DNA from: Pseudanabaena sp. M53BS1SP1A06MG
GTDB taxonomy: Bacteria > Cyanobacteriota > Cyanobacteriia > Pseudanabaenales > Pseudanabaenaceae
Reading direction: 5' to 3'
DNA: 58,941 nt
Assembly: GCA_020404105.1 (NCBI GenBank)
Contig: JADBWH010000012.1
Coordinates: 1 to 58,941 of the forward strand
The position numbers and the translations under genes are program-made. Positions 1 to 7,943 of this stretch are shown piece by piece (position 1 is the first letter of the stretch; the number at the start of each line of letters is the position of its first letter). Below the pieces are notes generated by a model. It saw only the letters and a list, made by a program, of their open reading frames with translations. It was not told the origin of the DNA and made no database searches.

Positions 1-2
1 AG

Positions 3-356
3 ATTCTCAATCATGTAATCTGGAACCATCCCAAAGAGCAGACCCAAATTAGGAAAATCATCGCCAAAGTGGGCAATCCTGTGAATATCCAAGCCCAAGA
101 AATCCTTGCCGCCATCACCGAAAAGCTATCAGACTTAGGAACCTGTCCCACCTTTGGCACAAAGAAACAGCAAGACGATTGGGCAACGGAAGGCTCTGGT
201 GTATTGTCCGATATGCGAAACATGATTGACAGACTGCAAAGCCTGCTTGCTCAACACCCAAACAGAGCAAAGAAAGCTCAACAAGCGATCGCCGAAATCG
301 AAGCCAAGAAGAAACCATTACTCGCCAAAGTCAGCGAAATCATGTACGGCGCATAA
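3..356 (+). CDS. C-terminal part of an unknown protein, possibly the AAA partner of the downstream VWA protein
   Basis: The reading frame is open from base 3, upstream of the first ATG (69), so the gene begins outside the window and only about 117 codons are seen. The visible part is helical and charged, with the segment IAEIEAKKKPLLAKVSEIM near the end. No catalytic motif is visible. It lies 63 bp upstream of a ViaA-like VWA gene. VWA genes of this class normally follow a MoxR/RavA-type AAA+ ATPase gene, so this may be the C-terminal helical tail of such an ATPase. That is inference from position only. Confidence 0.6.
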   Translation: MLNHVIWNHPKEQTQIRKIIAKVGNPVNIQAQEILAAITEKLSDLGTCPTFGTKKQQDDWATEGSGVLSDMRNMIDRLQSLLAQHPNRAKKAQQAIAEIEAKKKPLLAKVSEIMYGA

Positions 357-377
357 AATCCAACTAAATCAACCAAA

Positions 378-406
378 AGAGAGCAGATTATCTGCTCTCT
401 AATTTT
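378..406 (+). terminator. Hairpin between the partial gene and the VWA gene
   Basis: AGAGAGCAGAT at 378-388 is repeated in inverted orientation at 390-400, with almost no loop, and AATTTTA follows. The T-run is weak, so it may be a partial terminator or an attenuator between the two genes. Confidence 0.5.
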
Positions 407-419
407 ATGGAAAAGCAAA

Positions 420-1877
420 ATGCAAGAACCTTTAGTATATCTAATTCCCAAATGGACAGAACTATGTGTCAGCGACTTCAAAGAGAAGTCAACCAGACTG
501 AGTGAAGTTATCGAAGAAGGCGAAAGCAAAATCTACAACTTTGAAACCTTTGTCAGTGAAACCTATCATCGTCTGTACGATCGCCACCCCAAGCGACTAG
601 ACGACAACGCCATCAAACCCGAAAACAAAATCTGGATCGTCATCCATCAACAGATGAGCGAACTAGAAGTATTTCAGCAATTCAGCGATCGCATGAATGG
701 CGATGAATTCTTAGCAGGAATCGGTACAACCGCCCTATGTATTGCGATCGCAGAAATGCTACCAGAACCAGCCCAGCCACTAGAAGACCCCGAAATAATC
801 AGAAACCAACTGCGGGGCATCTTTGAAGCTTTGCAAGGGCAAACACCCAGCGCAGGACTGATGCAAAAGATTCAACAGTTAAAACAACAAGGACTAGAAA
901 CCCGATTAGCCTGTGAAGCCTACGCCGACTCGATCAGCCCATCGGAAATTGAAACCGCACTGCTGATCGGCATTGCCAAAGCCGAAGCGGAAATGCAATC
1001 TATCGCCGAAAGCCTAGAAGCCTTTAGCGGAGGCAACAATTACAGCAACGAAACGCAACTAAAAATCGCCGACAAAATCCAACTAGCCCAAAGAATCCAA
1101 TCATCCCCAAAACTGCAAGCGATCGCCGAACTCGCAGGCAAAAAAATCGCGATCGCCGCCAAGATGCAACGCACAAAAGTTAAAGAAGGACGCACCGAAA
1201 TAGTAGGAGTAACCACAGGCAACGACCTAACCCGCCTACTACCGTGCGAACTAGTCAAACTCACCGAACCCGCCCTATTCCCCATATTTGCCCAAGGGTA
1301 CATCGAGCGATCGCTCCTACAACGAGAGCTAATCAGTCGCGAACCCCTAGCCAGAGGACCAATCATCATTTGTCTAGATTCAAGCGGGTCAATGCAAGGG
1401 CAACCAGAAATCTGGAGCAAAGCGATCGCCCTCGCCCTATTGAGCATCGCCGTCAGCCAAAAGCGCCATTGCCGCATTCTGCACTTCACAGATGTAGTGG
1501 AACGCATCGACGACTTTGCAGGGGAAATCCCCGACACCAATCGCGTCATTGACTGCATCGAAAAGTTCTACAACGGAGGCAGCACCAGCTTTACCGATGC
1601 TCTAACAGGAGCCTTCGCCTCAATCCGACAGCACGAACAAACCAAGAAAGCCGATGTCATCCTCATCACCGACGGACTAGACACCCCATCAACCCAATTC
1701 ATCGAACAATGGCAAACCGACAGGAAAAAGTATGAATTTAGTTGCTATGGCATCCTGATTAGCAGTGGCAACCTCAGCAGCTATGCCAGCACCATCAGCA
1801 AACTATGCGATCGCTATGTGCAGATAGAAGATCTCACAGACGACAGTGAAGTATCCGACTGTCTATACAGCATCTAA
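420..1877 (+). CDS. VWA domain-containing protein, ViaA-like
   Basis: A 485-aa protein with a helical N-terminal two thirds and a C-terminal von Willebrand A domain. The metal-ion adhesion site is visible: D320-S-S322-G-S324 in CLDSSGSM, T392 in GGSTSFTDAL and D418 in ILITDG. Length and layout resemble ViaA, the VWA partner of the AAA+ ATPase RavA. Such pairs act as chaperone-like machines that remodel protein complexes. An intact ATPase partner is not in the window; the truncated gene upstream is a candidate. Coding is dense with HIP1 sites. The gene is closed by a strong hairpin terminator. The family assignment is firm for the VWA domain and moderate for ViaA. Confidence 0.85.
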   Translation: MQEPLVYLIPKWTELCVSDFKEKSTRLSEVIEEGESKIYNFETFVSETYHRLYDRHPKRLDDNAIKPENKIWIVIHQQMSELEVFQQFSDRMNGDEFLAGIGTTALCIAIAEMLPEPAQPLEDPEIIRNQLRGIFEALQGQTPSAGLMQKIQQLKQQGLETRLACEAYADSISPSEIETALLIGIAKAEAEMQSIAESLEAFSGGNNYSNETQLKIADKIQLAQRIQSSPKLQAIAELAGKKIAIAAKMQRTKVKEGRTEIVGVTTGNDLTRLLPCELVKLTEPALFPIFAQGYIERSLLQRELISREPLARGPIIICLDSSGSMQGQPEIWSKAIALALLSIAVSQKRHCRILHFTDVVERIDDFAGEIPDTNRVIDCIEKFYNGGSTSFTDALTGAFASIRQHEQTKKADVILITDGLDTPSTQFIEQWQTDRKKYEFSCYGILISSGNLSSYASTISKLCDRYVQIEDLTDDSEVSDCLYSI

Positions 1878-1888
1878 AAAACATTTAC

Positions 1889-1931
1889 AGCCAGAAACGG
1901 CAGCGCAACGCGCCGCCGTTTCTGGCTTTTC
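1889..1931 (+). terminator. Rho-independent terminator after the VWA gene
   Basis: An 11-bp perfect GC-rich stem (CCAGAAACGGC at 1891-1901 with 1914-1924) with a 12-nt loop is followed by CTTTTCC. It lies 13 bp after the stop codon. Confidence 0.8.
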
Positions 1932-2001
1932 CTCTAGCGAGGCTCGCAAGGAAAATTCCCAGTAATTACCAAACCCAATCACTCAACAAGGAGAAACACC
2001 T

Positions 2002-3174
2002 ATGACTTACTCATTTCAGCAAGCAACCAAAGAAAACATCAAACTCCGCATGGCACTATATGGCCCCCCAGGCTGCGGCAAAACCTACACCGCCCTGCAA
2101 CTAGCATCACTCTTGGGCAAGAAAATTGGACTGATCGACACCGAATATGGCTCAAGCCGCAAATATGCCAACCTGTTTAACTTTAAAGTGCTAGAACTAA
2201 CTAAATTTGGACCCAGCCAATACTACAACGCCATTGAAAGCGCCGAAGAATCAGGATTTGACTACCTAATCATCGACTCCCTATCCCACGCATGGTATGC
2301 CGAGTTAGATGCAGTCGGTAGCGACGTAAGGAACTGGGCAAAAGTCCGCCCCATTGAACGACAACTTTGGGACAAAATTATCAGTTCCAGTTGTCACATC
2401 ATAGCCACAATGAGATCCAAAATCGAATACGACTATAGCGCGACTGAAGTTGGAGGCAAGCAGAAAATCACAGGTGTCCGCAAGATTGGCACAGCCCCGA
2501 TTCAAAAAGAAGGCAGTGAATATGAACTAGACATTTGCGGCTTACTCGACGACCAGAACACCCTGACCATCTCCAAAAGCAGATGTCCCGAAATCAGCAA
2601 CGGCATCTTCCCCAAACCAGGAAAGAAATTTGCCGAAATGATTCAGACATGGTTGAGTGACGCAATCCCAACCAATAAAAATGCCTTTATCCCAGTGATC
2701 AATGTACCTGTAAATCCAGTTGCCCAACAACCACAAGTACAGCCCGAACTAGCCGCCATTGGCAGCAGCAACGGTCATCTAGCTCAAATGGCAAGTACCA
2801 ACGGTCGCGTAGCCACAGCCGTGGAAACAAAACCAATTGCCAACCCTCAAGCCAATCCCAGCAAACCCGATAACCCAGCCAAAGCCGCATTCAAAGCACT
2901 ATTAGCCATCACCCAACAAAACATCAGCAAAGTGATAGAGGCGAGCATTGACCTGTACGGAGCTGATGAAAGTGGCACAAAGCCCAAATTCAACAGTGAA
3001 AACATGACCGCCGAGCAGATCAAAACCGTCTGTGAAGCACTGATGCGAGAATGGCTAGGACTGAAAGGATACACCTCTGAACTAGCCCAAAACTTGATCG
3101 ATATATCGACATCGCGTTACCCAGGGCAATATGCCGAGATCGCCAAAGACATCGCCAACCAACTGGAATTCTAG
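2002..3174 (+). CDS. AAA family ATPase, RecA-fold (AAA_24/Sak4-like)
   Basis: A 390-aa P-loop ATPase. Walker A is GPPGCGKT (residues 21-28) and Walker B is YLIIDS (88-93). The ATPase core spans about residues 10-215, and a Q/N/A-rich linker (about 225-290) leads to a helical C-terminal domain. The short core with this Walker A context resembles the AAA_24 group, which includes phage Sak4-type RecA-like annealing ATPases; these are often encoded near an SSB, and one lies 1.3 kb downstream. A recombination or annealing role is therefore plausible but inferred. The start is supported by AAGGAG at 1988-1993, 8 bp before the ATG. Confidence 0.75.
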   Translation: MTYSFQQATKENIKLRMALYGPPGCGKTYTALQLASLLGKKIGLIDTEYGSSRKYANLFNFKVLELTKFGPSQYYNAIESAEESGFDYLIIDSLSHAWYAELDAVGSDVRNWAKVRPIERQLWDKIISSSCHIIATMRSKIEYDYSATEVGGKQKITGVRKIGTAPIQKEGSEYELDICGLLDDQNTLTISKSRCPEISNGIFPKPGKKFAEMIQTWLSDAIPTNKNAFIPVINVPVNPVAQQPQVQPELAAIGSSNGHLAQMASTNGRVATAVETKPIANPQANPSKPDNPAKAAFKALLAITQQNISKVIEASIDLYGADESGTKPKFNSENMTAEQIKTVCEALMREWLGLKGYTSELAQNLIDISTSRYPGQYAEIAKDIANQLEF

Positions 3175-3198
3175 CAAGAACCAGTTGTACGCCTAATA

Positions 3199-3243
3199 GA
3201 CAACGAAACCAATGATTGTGCGGTCATCATTGGTTTCGTTGTC
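3199..3243 (+). terminator. Perfect 18-bp inverted repeat downstream of the AAA gene
   Basis: Positions 3199-3216 pair perfectly with 3226-3243 around a 9-nt loop. There is no T-run, so termination is uncertain; it could act in RNA stability or as a bidirectional barrier. Confidence 0.55.
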
Positions 3244-3273
3244 CCTATTGCTAAAAAGCCTCCCAATAAGCAC

Positions 3274-3678
3274 ATGTACAACCACATCTCAACCCGAGCC
3301 GATATCAAAGTGGGAGATCGCTTTGTGGTATGGCAAATCGACAGCGAACTCGAAACCAGTATTCGTGCAGTCACCAAAGTTGGTTTTGGCTCAAAGGATT
3401 CTGCCTTTTCTCTAGAAGGAATATCAGGACGTTTCCACTTCGACTACACACTGGGCAGAATCAGACATGACCTTGAATTACCAATAGAAATCTATGTTTT
3501 ATTCGATTCAATGGAACAACTGAAGCTAGAACAACGCCGCCGCAAATTGGCGTACCACATTCGCCAAGCCGCCAAAAAACTCTATGGATTACCCACATTG
3601 CCCTACAGCACCCGCCAACTTGAGGCGATCGCCAAAGCATTAGAATTGAAGATACGCAAATGGCTAGAATTGGGATGA
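3274..3678 (+). CDS. Hypothetical protein, 134 aa
   Basis: I do not recognise the family. The N-terminal half is predicted beta-rich (IKVGDRFVVWQIDSE resembles an SH3- or OB-like strand pattern). The C-terminal half is a basic helical region with LEQRRRKLAYHIRQAAKKLYGLP, which could bind nucleic acid. It stands alone between the AAA ATPase and the histidine phosphatase. Base and codon use (A/C-rich, HIP1 sites) match its neighbours, which supports a real gene. Confidence 0.65.
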   Translation: MYNHISTRADIKVGDRFVVWQIDSELETSIRAVTKVGFGSKDSAFSLEGISGRFHFDYTLGRIRHDLELPIEIYVLFDSMEQLKLEQRRRKLAYHIRQAAKKLYGLPTLPYSTRQLEAIAKALELKIRKWLELG

Positions 3679-3751
3679 ATCAGAATCACAAGGCAGAGAC
3701 AACTCCTGAATTGTCTCTAAGATAAAATACAGAAACTATCTACTAAGAAAT

Positions 3752-4330
3752 ATGCTCCAGAGTATTGTGGCGATTGCTAGTGTGATGATGATGTCGGCAG
3801 CAACTGGCTTTCAACCAATTGCCCAATCGCCAACTAATGACGAATGGACTGCCCTCAAAGGCACAGGCAAAGTCGTACTAATGCGTCATGCACTTGCCCC
3901 AGGCACAGGAGATCCTAGTGGATTTAAACTGGGAGACTGTAGCACACAGCGCAATTTGTCCGAAGCAGGACGAGAACAAGCCCGCCAAGCAGGGAATGAA
4001 TTTCGGAGACGACAGATTCCAATTAAACAGGTTTTATCTAGTCAATGGTGTCGATGTTTAGAAACAGCCAAGCTTTTGAACTTAGGAGAGGTGAACCCAG
4101 TACCTACCCTCAATTCTTTTTTTCGCGATCGCAGTACAGAGAATAGCCAAACCACGCAAACCCGCCAACTGATCACCGAACATCGCCAGCAAGAGGGAGT
4201 CGTGATTATGGTGACACATCAGGTAAACATAACAGCCTTAACAGGTATAGTGCCGAGATCTGGTGCGGCAGTGGTAGTCCAAGCTAACGGCGCAGGGGAG
4301 GTAATCGTAATTGGTGAACTAGATCCATAA
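3752..4330 (+). CDS. Histidine phosphatase family protein, probably exported
   Basis: A 192-aa member of the histidine phosphatase superfamily. The phospho-acceptor motif LMRHA carries R45-H46, and the second catalytic histidine lies in the MVTHQVN segment. QAGNEFRRR and SSQWCRCLETA match the superfamily's second arginine region. Residues 1-24 form a hydrophobic signal-peptide-like segment (MLQSIVAIASVMMMSA), so it probably acts in the periplasm. The substrate cannot be told. It has no obvious link to its DNA-metabolism neighbours. Confidence 0.85.
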   Translation: MLQSIVAIASVMMMSAATGFQPIAQSPTNDEWTALKGTGKVVLMRHALAPGTGDPSGFKLGDCSTQRNLSEAGREQARQAGNEFRRRQIPIKQVLSSQWCRCLETAKLLNLGEVNPVPTLNSFFRDRSTENSQTTQTRQLITEHRQQEGVVIMVTHQVNITALTGIVPRSGAAVVVQANGAGEVIVIGELDP

Positions 4331-4444
4331 ATAGTCATATTTATTAGTCAATCAACGCATTACCTGTTGAGTTGCAAGATTCTTTGAAGAAACGCTATCG
4401 CGTAGAAGTCCATGACCTGATTCCTAAATAGAAGGAAAAAACTC

Positions 4445-4852
4445 ATGTGTAATTCTACTAATCTCGTAGTTGTCTCTGGTTATGTCGGCAACGTATCTGA
4501 ATTGCGTCAAACCAAAACCAGTGGCAAAGATGTCCTAGACTTCAGCCTCGCCGTACAACCCAAACCTCGCCGAGACAAAGACGGTAATTGGATCAACCAA
4601 GAACCGCTTTGGGTCAAAGTAGTCTGCTGGAATGGAACTGCGGAATATGCCGAAGAACGCGCCGAATCTGGACGCTTTGTCGAAGTTACGGGAGTTCTGA
4701 CTGAGCCTGAAGAGTATAAATCCAAGAAAGACAAGAAGCATCATGCGCGGACAGTGATTCATGCCCAGTCTCTGAACTTCATTGATGTAGTGAAGAAGTC
4801 TGCCAAAGACGAAGAGTATCAAGAATCAACCTCTTACGATTATGACTTTTAG
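4445..4852 (+). CDS. ssb: Single-stranded DNA-binding protein
   Basis: A 135-aa SSB with one OB-fold (residues about 5-110), containing GYVGNVSELRQTKTSGK and LWVKVVCWNG. The acidic C-terminal tail ends in YDYDF, an aromatic-ended variant of the usual SSB tail that recruits partner proteins. It coats single-stranded DNA during replication, repair and recombination. Linkage to the RecA-fold ATPase and to plasmid genes suggests an element-encoded SSB. It is a single transcription unit with a very strong terminator. Confidence 0.93.
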   Translation: MCNSTNLVVVSGYVGNVSELRQTKTSGKDVLDFSLAVQPKPRRDKDGNWINQEPLWVKVVCWNGTAEYAEERAESGRFVEVTGVLTEPEEYKSKKDKKHHARTVIHAQSLNFIDVVKKSAKDEEYQESTSYDYDF

Positions 4853-4855
4853 CTG

Positions 4856-4907
4856 AACAAACAGAAAGAGTATTGATATCTATCAATACTCTTTCTGTTT
4901 GTTTTTT
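4856..4907 (+). terminator. Strong rho-independent terminator after ssb
   Basis: Positions 4856-4878 pair with 4881-4903 in an almost continuous stem of about 22 bp, with TTTTTT at 4902-4907. It begins 3 bp after the ssb stop codon. Confidence 0.9.
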
Positions 4908-4958
4908 AGTCGCTATCGCTTGAGACTCATGCCCAACTAATAAAAAGAGAAAGTAACC

Positions 4959-5396
4959 ATGATTTACACTCACAAAGGCTATCAATGCTTGCTATCGACG
5001 AGAACCACCCATCAAGGAACCGAATGGGTAGCCCAAGCCAAGAAATATGCGCTCAGCATTGAGCAGAAAGCATTCTTCCAATGGTGTGGCACAGAATTGA
5101 TTACCAGCTTCGACAAAGAACAGACCAAACAACAGTTTGTTGAGATTGTGGAATTATTCTTGCAAGAACATGCGGATATATTCCCAATGTATCCCCGCCC
5201 AGAATTACCAGATGCGACTATCGAAGCAATTTTGGACGAGCGAGTGTATCTGACCATCAACAATAGTGGCAGACATCACACCGCCAAGTTCAGAGTATTC
5301 ACAGAAGAACGTCTGCGCGTATTCCCATCCCGAATCCCGATTCCCGTTGGTATCAAGCCTAACGTGAAACCAAAGTACAGACAACTTGCCGCCTAA
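4959..5396 (+). CDS. Hypothetical protein, 145 aa
   Basis: Family not recognised. The sequence has an alpha/beta start (MIYTHKGYQCLLSTRTTHQGTEW and following), a helical middle and a basic C-terminus rich in proline and lysine. No catalytic motif is evident. It lies in its own transcription unit between two strong hairpins. Composition and HIP1 use match its surroundings. Confidence 0.65.
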   Translation: MIYTHKGYQCLLSTRTTHQGTEWVAQAKKYALSIEQKAFFQWCGTELITSFDKEQTKQQFVEIVELFLQEHADIFPMYPRPELPDATIEAILDERVYLTINNSGRHHTAKFRVFTEERLRVFPSRIPIPVGIKPNVKPKYRQLAA

Positions 5397-5410
5397 TTGG
5401 TCATCTCTAT

Positions 5411-5448
5411 AAAAAGTAAAATCTTCATCGTGAAGGTTTTACTTTTTT
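5411..5448 (+). terminator. Rho-independent terminator
   Basis: AAAAAGTAAAA (5411-5421) extends through CTTC and pairs with GAAGGTTTTACTTTTT to 5448, around a short ATCG-type loop. It is followed by further T residues and lies 15 bp after the stop of the preceding gene. Confidence 0.85.
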
Positions 5449-5578
5449 GCCAAAACTCTCGATGCAGTCAGAATGCAACCTGTCTTTTTTGAAGATTATA
5501 TAGATTGCTATACTCTGGTAAGACTAAGAATAAACAAACATAAACAACTACAAGCATAAATCCCAAAACCTTAAACCT

Positions 5579-5995
5579 ATGTCAGCAAGAGATCTGTTCC
5601 ATGAAGCCGTTAAAAAAGCACTGCAAAAAGAACAATGGGTAATAACAGATGACCCTTTGAAATTCAAATTTGGGGATGTGAACTTTCAAGTAGACTTAGG
5701 AGCTGAGAAAATTGTTGCCGCAGAGAAACTAGGAGAAAAAATAGCTGTCGAGATCAAAAGTTTCTTAAACCCATCAGCAATTACTGATTTTTACTCGGCA
5801 ATGGGACAATTCTTGAGTTATCGGCTAGCAATCGAAGCAAACGAGCCAAGTAGAACACTGTATTTAGCAGTACCATTGGACGTATATCAGACATTTTTTC
5901 AACTAGAGTTTACGCAAACTGCTGTACAACGCTATCAGATTTTGCTAGTTGTATATAACCCAGTAAATGAGGAGATTGTGAAATGGATAAAGTAA
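5579..5995 (+). CDS. xisH: XisH family protein
   Basis: A 138-aa protein matching the cyanobacterial XisH family, named for the fdxN-element excision controlling factors of Nostoc/Anabaena. The GEKIAVEIKSF segment has the E-x-K arrangement of a PD-(D/E)XK nuclease fold, with D57 of FQVDLGAEKI-type context upstream. In Anabaena, xisH and xisI are needed with the recombinase XisF for excision of the fdxN element. No recombinase is seen here. It overlaps xisI by 13 bp, so the two are translated as a pair. Confidence 0.9.
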   Translation: MSARDLFHEAVKKALQKEQWVITDDPLKFKFGDVNFQVDLGAEKIVAAEKLGEKIAVEIKSFLNPSAITDFYSAMGQFLSYRLAIEANEPSRTLYLAVPLDVYQTFFQLEFTQTAVQRYQILLVVYNPVNEEIVKWIK

Positions 5996-6318
5996 GCAAA
6001 TACCGCGAGTATGTCCAAAAATTATTAACTCAGTACGTGAGCGGAGATATATCGAATGAAGAGGTAGAAGTACAGTTAGTTTTTGATGTAGAAAGAGACC
6101 ATTATCAGTGGTTAAATATCGGATGGCAAGAACTGAACCGAGTATATCGATGTGTCATGCATTTTGATATTAAAGACGGGAAGATATGGCTACAACAGAA
6201 TTTAACAGACCAAAATCCTGCGGAAGAGTTGATCGCAATGGGAGTATCAAGACAAGACATCGTATTGGGATTGCAACCACCCTATAAACGTCCATACACA
6301 GACTATGGAGTAGCTTAA
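5983..6318 (+). CDS. xisI: XisI family protein
   Basis: A 111-aa protein matching the XisI family, with the typical QWLNIGWQ, RVYRCVMHFDIKDGKIW and C-terminal DIVLGLQPPYKRP segments. It is the usual partner of XisH and starts inside the xisH end. Many cyanobacterial genomes carry several xisH-xisI pairs far from any excision element, so a broader role (for example addiction or DNA-processing control) is possible. The two genes form an independent unit just upstream of the PRTRC-like operon. Confidence 0.9.
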   Translation: MDKVSKYREYVQKLLTQYVSGDISNEEVEVQLVFDVERDHYQWLNIGWQELNRVYRCVMHFDIKDGKIWLQQNLTDQNPAEELIAMGVSRQDIVLGLQPPYKRPYTDYGVA

Positions 6319-6431
6319 AAAGATGGAGTGCTATTAATGGGGGCATAGCATCCTAACCAAATAAACCGCATTAAAAAAGGCTAGCGCCAGTGCTAATGGA
6401 TCGATATCAAATTCCATTAGCTCAAAAAGCC

Positions 6432-6737
6432 ATGACTATAACAACCATTGACCTAGACAAAACGAGACTGAAACTGTGCATCGAAATCATGCCAGAGACC
6501 GAAGCAACTGAGAGGATGGTAATCATCTCCATCTGCCGCGAACAAGGGATGCCCATGATTCAGACCATTAACTTGAGCGAACTGACTCCCATTCCATTAC
6601 CACTAGCAAAAATCATTCAAGAATATGCCAATAGCGAATTGGCAGCACAAGAACCAAGTGTAGCAGCAACCCCAGACCCCATCACCATCACCAAAAGATC
6701 ACTAGGATCTACATCCAAACAAATGGCACTACTATGA
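6432..6737 (+). CDS. PRTRC system protein E-like
   Basis: A protein of about 101 aa starting at ATG 6432; an in-frame GTG at 6390 would add 14 residues without a better ribosome site. It begins with a beta pattern (TITTIDLDKTRLKLCIEI), then a strand TINLSELTPIPLP and a helix ending near LAKIIQEY, and finishes with a disordered P/A/S tail. Size, fold pattern and position just before protein C agree with PRTRC protein E, but the sequence match is weak, so this is mainly a synteny call. Its stop overlaps the next start (ATGA). Confidence 0.5.
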   Translation: MTITTIDLDKTRLKLCIEIMPETEATERMVIISICREQGMPMIQTINLSELTPIPLPLAKIIQEYANSELAAQEPSVAATPDPITITKRSLGSTSKQMALL

Positions 6738-6931
6738 ACTACCACATCAAGATTGAAGGACAGACCATTCCCGTACCACCAGAAATCGGGAGTAGTGACG
6801 AACAGATTAGAGCAACGCTCAGCCAATATTTTGAAGGAATCAAGAACTCGAAAATCGAAAGAACCGTGCAAGCCAACGGCGATATCCTCGTAGATGTCTG
6901 CAAACTCGCAGGACCAAAGGGTGGCATATGA
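6734..6931 (+). CDS. PRTRC protein C, ubiquitin-like modifier candidate
   Basis: A 65-aa protein with a beta-grasp-like pattern: HIKIEGQTIPVPP, a helix SSDEQIRATLSQYF, then strands KIERTVQANGDILVDVCKL. It ends in GPKGGI. PRTRC protein C belongs to the Prok_Ub group of bacterial ubiquitin-like proteins. The tail carries a Gly-Gly one residue from the end, as in precursors that a JAMM peptidase must trim before an E1 can act. Both partner enzymes are encoded in the same operon (protease 8648-9346, E1-like 9346-10182). ATGA overlaps on both sides show tight translational coupling. Confidence 0.75.
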   Translation: MNYHIKIEGQTIPVPPEIGSSDEQIRATLSQYFEGIKNSKIERTVQANGDILVDVCKLAGPKGGI

Positions 6932-7179
6932 GCGAGACAGCGATCGCTAGTTTAATCGCCGCATCCGAAGACATCAATCCTCTACTCGAAATCCTCTGGA
7001 AGATCGAACAATATCAGCAGCAAGGCAATCCATTAATTGAGCTAACCGCAATTGGACGCGAAGACTTTAGCGAAGTAACAGCCCAATCGCAAAAACAAAA
7101 CCTGTCAATTCAAAGGACATTAGACAGCTTAAAAAGAGCAAGCCCAATTGCCGCACCGATGACAATCCGAGGATTCTGA
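6928..7179 (+). CDS. Unknown small protein in the PRTRC operon, 83 aa
   Basis: Not recognised. It is predicted mostly helical with a short C-terminal tail (SPIAAPMTIRGF). It overlaps protein C by 4 bp and ends 1 bp before the F-like gene, so it is an integral operon member. In classical PRTRC cassettes I would expect a ParB gene near this position; this protein is far too short and shows no ParB motif. It may be a cyanobacterium-specific subunit or substrate. Confidence 0.7.
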   Translation: MSETAIASLIAASEDINPLLEILWKIEQYQQQGNPLIELTAIGREDFSEVTAQSQKQNLSIQRTLDSLKRASPIAAPMTIRGF

Positions 7180-7180
7180 G

Positions 7181-7933
7181 ATGGACAAAACCAAATTCGA
7201 GTGGTTAGCAGCATGCACCGCCGACAAAGCAGTGGAGTACATCGAAGCAATCCAGCAAAGGGCGACAATGCTGCAACTGTATCACCATTACTATCCAGAC
7301 GCATACCACCAGTCAAAGGCTAGTATTAAAGTTACTAGCCTTGAAACCTACAGTGAGAAAGAGCTAGAGTTTCTGACCTTACTAGACGACCAATTCTTCC
7401 CATTGCCATTATTGCTAGCAGAAACAGAGCGTATATCCTACATACCAGTTGAACCCCTTGGTACTTCATGGTATTACGACAACTTTGAAGAACTAGGCGC
7501 AACCGAAAAATTCTTGATGAGTCTAATTCATGGATTAGAAAATGACCCATGGAATGACCTAGAAGAAGAACTAGGACAAGAATTACCCCCTGCGGTGAGT
7601 TACATCAATTACCAAAAACTGAGCCAAGCCGTCAAAAAGGTGAGAGGGAAAATCACCCTCTTACCCACAGCGATCGACATGCTCACCCAATCCACAGGCA
7701 ATCTGTGGCTGGACATCTCCTATGAAAACGACATCGTAGACGCTCACTGGACAGTAGAAGTCATCGACACCTTAAGAGAAGCCTATAGTGAAGCCCAACA
7801 GATCATGCAAAAGTATCGAGAATTTATCGAATGGCTAGAGCAAGACACCGCCAACTGCGTCAAAGTAGTCAAGCTCTGGAACCGATGCAAAGAGACGAAT
7901 CCTAATACCCTCAACCACTATCTAGCAGCATGA
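7181..7933 (+). CDS. PRTRC system protein F-like
   Basis: A 250-aa protein without known catalytic motifs. A helical N-terminus is followed by an acidic middle (NDLEEELGQELPP). The C-terminal region holds NLWLDISYEND and HWTVEVIDTLREAYSEAQ, followed by a long helix that includes EWLEQD. Size and place between protein C and protein B agree with PRTRC F, whose function is unknown. I rely mostly on synteny. A 10-bp gap to the next gene keeps it within the operon. Confidence 0.5.
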   Translation: MDKTKFEWLAACTADKAVEYIEAIQQRATMLQLYHHYYPDAYHQSKASIKVTSLETYSEKELEFLTLLDDQFFPLPLLLAETERISYIPVEPLGTSWYYDNFEELGATEKFLMSLIHGLENDPWNDLEEELGQELPPAVSYINYQKLSQAVKKVRGKITLLPTAIDMLTQSTGNLWLDISYENDIVDAHWTVEVIDTLREAYSEAQQIMQKYREFIEWLEQDTANCVKVVKLWNRCKETNPNTLNHYLAA

Positions 7934-7943
7934 GGAAAGAGCA

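Noticed and set aside
1040-1558. Long minus-strand open frame opposite the VWA gene
   Set aside because: It is a shadow of a gene with clear MIDAS motifs; residue content is unnatural and no family is recognised.
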